NCBI GenBank assembly: GCA_023078555.1
Contig: CM041203.1
Span: forward strand, 5,168,538 to 5,232,537
Direction of reading: 5' to 3'
DNA from: Ulva prolifera
Lineage: Eukaryota > Chlorophyta > Ulvophyceae > Ulvales > Ulvaceae
Length of the DNA stretch: 64,000 nt
Shown here: positions 59,220-64,000 of the stretch, piece after piece
Position numbering within the stretch: position 1 is the stretch's first letter
Layout: each line of letters opens with the position of its first letter
Position numbers and translations under genes: made by a program
The notes under the pieces: model-generated
Told to the model about the DNA's origin: nothing
Seen by the model: only the letters and a program-made list of their open reading frames with translations
The model's database searches: none

Positions 59220-61350
59220 GCGCCTTGATCACACAGACCCCCCCCCCCCCTCCCCCTGCTGCGCGGCGTGCCTGCAAATGCGGCGGGTCTGTAGCGCCTG
59301 GGACCGGGCGGAGGCACTTCACAACCTGCACAGCATGTGGATGGGGGGGGGGGGTGGCACAGGGTTCGGGGATCAGCGATTACATCATATCACCTATTGG
59401 GGACTCGAGGTCTCAGACTGACAGGCTGTGTTGTTGTGGTTGTGGCTGCTCTGATGGCCGTATGGGAGTGTCACGTGAGACACGTGGCAGATGTTGCCAG
59501 ATCGCAAAGCTCGCGCGGAGAGGTCCCCCCGCTGGAGGGTTATCCTGGGCCGCACAGATCAGCACTGGTGGCACAAGGGGTGCAGCTGGGATGCTGCAGG
59601 TGCGCTGCAGCATGAGCTGTGGGGTCTGGGGAGTCTAGGAGCTGCACCACTGGCGGCAGAGGGGATTCGTGATTCGCACTTGTACCAGTGTGGTGTAGTG
59701 TGCATGCTTGAAGTCTGCAGAGCGCCGGCCTGCGTCCGTGCGTCCGAGCGTGGCTGCGCGTTCTCATTGAGTTCGAGACCATCTCTCACTGCTGCTACAC
59801 TATTCAAGGCCTACCTGTAGTATCGAGGTGTGGTGAGTATTTCCATATCTGAACAGGGCCGCCGTGTGGCAGCCGGGTGGCATGCTCAACTCGGCGGGCG
59901 GGGGGGAGGGGGGGATGATAGCGGGGGCCATGGTAGCGGCACACTGCTCTCTGTGTCTGTGAACTACTGCCCTCGACCCTGTAGATGTCTGTGCGAATGG
60001 GCATGGCAGGGAGTTCTGGGCTGTACAATTTCGCCCATAGTGGAGCTGTGTGCATGACGCCCATGCATTGCTATGTTTGGCCGTGTGGACGGGGCGGCAG
60101 ATCCCAGTCCACTGCAGCGATGTGGCGTGCGAGTGCCGGGCACAAGGCTGAGTACACTGGCGCATGGCGCGGTAAGATTGGTGCAGCTTGAACCCACACC
60201 CGGGTGCTGCACGGCATGTGTACGGTCACTGAGCTGTGCGTTTCTGCAGTGCGGCTGTATGGTGTATGGATGCTCCATGCGCAGAGTTCTTGTTTCAGAG
60301 CAGCTGTGTGGTGCGTGTGTGTTCCCGACGCAGAGGGACCTTTCAGAGCAGAGCGAGCTGTTTCCACGCAGCGCTCCAGTTCCCACCTGGTGGTCGCGTG
60401 TTGCCAATGCTGTGCAGCTGTGAGACTAGCTGGAATCAAGACCAATATACTGAGAAGAACTCAGACCTCAGAACTGTTCTTCCCAAGGCATCACACATCT
60501 GGGTCTGCCCCGCAGGCCTCTACAGAAGCCATCGCTGAACGATCAGGCTACCAGCAATCGGCAGGCTTGCTCAACTAGCATACTCTCCCAACATAGTTAG
60601 TGCGACTGTGCAACATTTGGCATCATCACGGCGTCAGTGCTAGTAGACGGCTGAAATTGGTCTCAATTATGTGCAGGAGAGCTGAACTCAAACGCTGCTC
60701 AAATGTTGTACACTGTGAGACAGCGTGGATGCGGTGATGTGGTCCAGGCGCCATCTTAAATTGAGCTTTACACAAATGTGCACGTGGCGTCCTGCAGCAG
60801 CAGTCACTGTATCCGAGCCCAGAATGGCAGCCTCCACCTGCACAGTAGTCACCGTAGTGTACGTGTTTTGAAAATATGTCCACCCTGCACAGCAGAACAG
60901 TGAACGCCTCGAACACCATGAAACATGGAAGCGGCGTGTGCAGGGCATACATGTCGAGATAGGTGCATCAGGCAGAGGGTGCCGCCGCAACTGCACATGC
61001 CATTCCCAAATAATGGTGTCGACAACGACAACAAATAGCTTCGTGACCCCAAGTCAGTTCTGGCTCGCGCCTGCAACTGTTTGAGACACGTGGGATGTGC
61101 GAATGCATCTGCAGCGACAATGGGTATCTCCTCAATGTCTGCGCGTGGCATAGGGCTGCAGCAGTAGCAGAACTGACAAGTTTGGACCATTTGCAGCCGA
61201 GTCCCCATGTCACCCAAGCTCAGACCAAGCACACACACTGGAAGGCTCAGCTGCAACTTGCTTGAAGCCACAACCTGGTCAGATTGGAAAGTGCAGTAAC
61301 ATACCACGCAACGCGAATGGTCCAAAACGTCACAGCGATCCACCCGCTGC
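59220..61350. other. Region without a supported gene
   Basis: About 2.1 kb between convergent genes. Contains C- and G-runs (about 59239-59251 and 59343-59353) and short overlapping ORFs. A minus-strand frame 60849-61385 is Cys-rich but overlaps the LRR stop codon in another frame and has no recognisable domain. Confidence 0.55.
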
Positions 61351-64000
61351 TCATGACTGCGCTCCTTGATCATGGGCAAATCCACAACCTTCGAAGTTGA
61401 GGTGCGTCAGCTGGGCACGCTCACGGATCTCCGCCGGGAAGTGAGTGAGGCCTTGGCAACCGCTGATGTCGAGGTGTGCCAGCTGGGCGCAATCACCGAT
61501 CTCAGCCGGGACGTGAGTGAGGTTCTGGCACCCACTGAGGTTGAGGCGCGCCAGCTTAGCGCAGTCACCGATCTCCGCCGGGACGTGAGTGAGGTTCTGG
61601 CAGTTACTGAGGTCGAGCTGCGTCAGCTGGGCGCAGCTACCGATCCCCTGCGGCAGGTGCGTAAGGTGTTCGCACTTGCGGAGGTTGAGGTACTTCAGCT
61701 GGGCGCAGTCACCAATCCTCTGTGGGAGGTGCGTGAGGTGTTCGCACCAGCTGAGGTTGAGGCGCGCCAGCTGGGCGCAGTCACCGATCGATTCCGGGAG
61801 GTCCGTGAGGCATATGCACCAGCGGAGGTTTAGGTGCATCAGCTGGGCGCAGTCACCGATCCTCTCCGGGACGTGAGTAAGGTTCTGGCACCCACTGAGG
61901 TCGACGTGCGTCAGCTGGGCGCAATCACCGATCTCCGCCGGGACGTGAGTGAGGTTCTGGCAGTTACTGAGGTCGAGCTGCGTCAGCTGGGCGCAGCTAC
62001 CGATCCCCTGCGGCAGGTGCGTAAGGTGTTCGCACTTGCGGAGGTTGAGGTACTTCAGCTGGGCGCAGTCACCAATCCTCTGTGGGAGGTGCGTGAGGTG
62101 TTCGCACCAGCTGAGGTTGAGGCGCGCCAGCTGGGCGCAGTCACCGATCGATTCCGGGAGGTCCGTGAGGCATATGCACCAGCGGAGGTTTAGGTGCATC
62201 AGCTGGGCGCAGTCACCGATCCTCTCCGGGACGTGAGTAAGGTTCTGGCACCCACTGAGGTCGACGTGCGTCAGCTGGGCGCAATCACCGATCTCAGCCG
62301 GGACGTGAGTGAGGTTCTGGCACCCACTGAGGTTGAGGCGCGCCAGCTTAGCGCAGTCACCGATCTCCGCCGGGACGTGAGTGAGGTTCTGGCACCCACT
62401 GAGGTCGACGTGCGTCAGCTGGGCGCAATCACCGATCTCAGCCGGGACGTGAGTGAGGTTCTGGCACCCACTGAGGTTGAGGCGCGCCAGCTTAGCGCAG
62501 TCACCGATCTCCGCCGGGACGTGAGTGAGGTTCTGGCACCCACTGAGGTCGACGTGCGTCAGCTGGGCGCAATCACCGATCTCCGCCGGGACGTGAGTGA
62601 GGTTCTGGCAGTTACTGAGGTCGAGCTGCGTCAGCTGGGCGCAGCTACCGATCCCCTGCGGCAGGTGCGTAAGGTGTTCGCACTTGCGGAGGTTGAGGTA
62701 CTTCAGCTGGGCGCAGTCACCAATCCTCTGTGGGAGGTGCGTGAGGTGTTCGCACCAGCTGAGGTTGAGGCGCGCCAGCTGGGCGCAGTCACCGATCCTC
62801 TGTGGGAGGTCCGTGAGGTGTTCGCACCACCTGAGGTCGAGGCGCGCCAGCTGGGCGCAGTCACCGATCCTCTGTGGGAGGTCCGTGAGGCATATGCACC
62901 AGCTGAGGTCGAGGCGCGCCAGCTGGGCGCAGTCACCGATCCTCGCCGGGACGTGAGTGAGGTTCTGGCACCCCCTGAGGTTGAGGTACGCCAGCTGGGC
63001 GCAGTCACCGATCCTCTGTGGGAGGTGCGTGAGGCATGCGCACTCCCTGAGGTCGAGGTGCGTTAGCTGGACGCAGTCACCGATCGTCTCCGGGAGGTGC
63101 GCGAGGTTGAGGCACCAACCGATTTCGAGGTGCGTTAGCTGGGTGCAGCCACCGAGCCTCTCCGGGAGCTCCGTAAAGCCGACACACCAGCTGAGGATGA
63201 GGCGCGTCAGCTGGGTGCATTCGCAGATTGAGTCTGGAATGCCTTCCAGCCTCCTGCACCCGCGGACGCTGATGCTCCGCAGCATGCTGCAGCTACCAAT
63301 CCTGTCCGGCAGCCGCACAAGATCAATGCACTCTTTAATGGCTAGGCAAGCCAGCTGGGTGCAATCGCAGATGCTGTCCGGCAAAACGGTGATGTCGTCA
63401 GATGCCAGCAGCAGAAGACGTGTCAGCTGATTGCATTGGCCGATGCTGTCTGGCAGACGCGTCACATATGCATGCGAGAGCGATACGTCTTCCAGTTGGC
63501 CCATGGAAAAAAGCGCATCGAGCACTGACGAAGCACCGGTGCAATCAGTCAAGCGCAGATACCTCAGTCTTGGCCTTTGCCATACGGACCGCTCCTGGAG
63601 CAGGCCGGTCACATCGCCGTCAGTTACCGACAGGTACCGCAGCCTGAGCATGCTTGGCCATCCCTCTTGGCTGCCCCCCACATGCGGGGATGACACTGTC
63701 CTGTCAACATCGCCAGTGTCAATGATGCATGCCCGCAGCTGGTCGGCAGCGGTGCAGCCAGGTAGCCTCTGCCTTGGCCAGGAGGGCCCTTGCATGCTGA
63801 TGTAGCGCGCATCACCAATATCAGCCCTTCTGCTGTCGTCATAGATGCGCCTCGCCTTGGCCTGCCGTGCGCGGCTCCGCGCGAGGGTGTGAAGAACATC
63901 GTGCATGTAGTACAGAGGCGTGCCCCACACATCGGCAGTTCTATGCTGCTCCACTGACACGAGGCTCCGCTGCACGAGCTCTTTAAGCTTGAACTTTGCT
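61351..64000 (-). CDS. NB-ARC-LRR (NLR-type) protein, C-terminal part; runs off the right edge
   Basis: An open minus-strand frame enters from the edge at 64000 and stops at 61351 (about 883 residues visible). It begins AKFKLKELVQRSLVSVEQ and YYMHDVLHTLARSRARQ. This is the end of an ARC2/winged-helix region with the MHD motif that controls nucleotide state in plant NLR receptors. The P-loop part would lie beyond the window. After a linker come about 28 leucine-rich repeats of 24 residues with consensus IGDCAQLxxLxLSxCxxLTHLP, plus a degenerate last one, ending CGFAHDQGAQS. Such proteins act as intracellular sensors in plant immunity; the ligand here is unknown. No introns are visible in this part. 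Several repeats are almost identical, indicating recent internal duplication. It could alternatively be a STAND-type regulator with a different N-terminus. Confidence 0.85.
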   Translation of the reverse strand, partial: AKFKLKELVQRSLVSVEQHRTADVWGTPLYYMHDVLHTLARSRARQAKARRIYDDSRRADIGDARYISMQGPSWPRQRLPGCTAADQLRACIIDTGDVDRTVSSPHVGGSQEGWPSMLRLRYLSVTDGDVTGLLQERSVWQRPRLRYLRLTDCTGASSVLDALFSMGQLEDVSLSHAYVTRLPDSIGQCNQLTRLLLLASDDITVLPDSICDCTQLACLAIKECIDLVRLPDRIGSCSMLRSISVRGCRRLEGIPDSICECTQLTRLILSWCVGFTELPERLGGCTQLTHLEIGWCLNLAHLPETIGDCVQLTHLDLRECACLTHLPQRIGDCAQLAYLNLRGCQNLTHVPARIGDCAQLARLDLSWCICLTDLPQRIGDCAQLARLDLRWCEHLTDLPQRIGDCAQLARLNLSWCEHLTHLPQRIGDCAQLKYLNLRKCEHLTHLPQGIGSCAQLTQLDLSNCQNLTHVPAEIGDCAQLTHVDLSGCQNLTHVPAEIGDCAKLARLNLSGCQNLTHVPAEIGDCAQLTHVDLSGCQNLTHVPAEIGDCAKLARLNLSGCQNLTHVPAEIGDCAQLTHVDLSGCQNLTHVPERIGDCAQLMHLNLRWCICLTDLPESIGDCAQLARLNLSWCEHLTHLPQRIGDCAQLKYLNLRKCEHLTHLPQGIGSCAQLTQLDLSNCQNLTHVPAEIGDCAQLTHVDLSGCQNLTHVPERIGDCAQLMHLNLRWCICLTDLPESIGDCAQLARLNLSWCEHLTHLPQRIGDCAQLKYLNLRKCEHLTHLPQGIGSCAQLTQLDLSNCQNLTHVPAEIGDCAKLARLNLSGCQNLTHVPAEIGDCAQLAHLDISGCQGLTHFPAEIRERAQLTHLNFEGCGFAHDQGAQS
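61589..62308 (-). repeat. Duplicated 360-bp block (five LRR units) inside the NLR-type gene
   Basis: The stretches 61589-61876 and 61949-62236 translate identically in all frames compared, showing a direct duplication with 360-bp period (5 x 72 bp). Part of the same block recurs from 62597. A separate 144-bp (two-unit) duplication covers about 62280-62560. Confidence 0.9.

Noticed and set aside
60849-61385. 178-codon Cys-rich minus-strand ORF
   Set aside because: Overlaps the end of the LRR frame out of phase, with no recognisable zinc-finger spacing and no splice link.
61366-63066. Long plus-strand ORFs (up to 290 codons) opposite the LRR gene
   Set aside because: They are antisense shadows: the 72-bp repeat happens to lack stops in these frames. 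The minus-strand frame has the MHD and LRR pattern.

Overview
The window is nuclear DNA from a photosynthetic-lineage eukaryote, most likely a green alga. Genes are split by spliceosomal introns of about 90 nt to more than 2 kb. The trehalose-phosphate synthase is of the plant class II type, the ribosomal protein is eukaryotic (S26e), and the right edge carries the MHD-LRR end of a plant-style NB-ARC-LRR receptor. Third codon positions are strongly G/C in most long exons, and splice donors are mostly GTGCGN. No bacterial operons, Shine-Dalgarno sites or organelle genes were seen. The species is inference; I cannot name it.

Layout. 1-7700: repeat-rich, no convincing gene. 7701-18502 (+): eight-exon family-2 glycosyltransferase resembling cellulose synthase, with a SAM-like N-terminus. 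18503-27700: long repeat-rich, mostly non-coding stretch. 27701-29796 (-): four-exon NIP30/FAM192A homologue. 31050-31379 (-): RPS26, head-to-head with an unidentified gene starting at 31470 (+). 36378-38075 (+): low-complexity protein with a basic tail. 39582-42332 (+): unidentified three-exon gene. 42333-46064: repeats plus one weak minus-strand ORF. 46065-53284 (+): eleven-exon class II trehalose-6-phosphate synthase/phosphatase. 55420-55982: hAT-type non-autonomous element with its target duplication. 56542-59219 (+): five-exon, strongly divergent phosphoglycerate kinase homologue. 61351-64000 (-): LRR half of an NB-ARC-LRR protein that runs off the right edge.

The genes do not form a pathway. 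Two are sugar-nucleotide type glycosyltransferases (wall polysaccharide, trehalose-P), one is a glycolytic-fold protein that has lost key residues, and the rest are housekeeping, regulatory or innate-immunity-like. All exon joins given were worked out by matching reading phase across GT-AG (twice GC-AG) boundaries; no transcript data were available.

The most unusual items are: the SAM-glycosyltransferase fusion; the PGK homologue with several catalytic or substrate positions changed; the algal NLR-type gene with block-duplicated LRRs; a set of short 5'-truncated retroposons that end in TTGTAA(C) next to 10-26 bp target duplications; and a sharp 5'-to-3' rise of third-position GC inside single genes.
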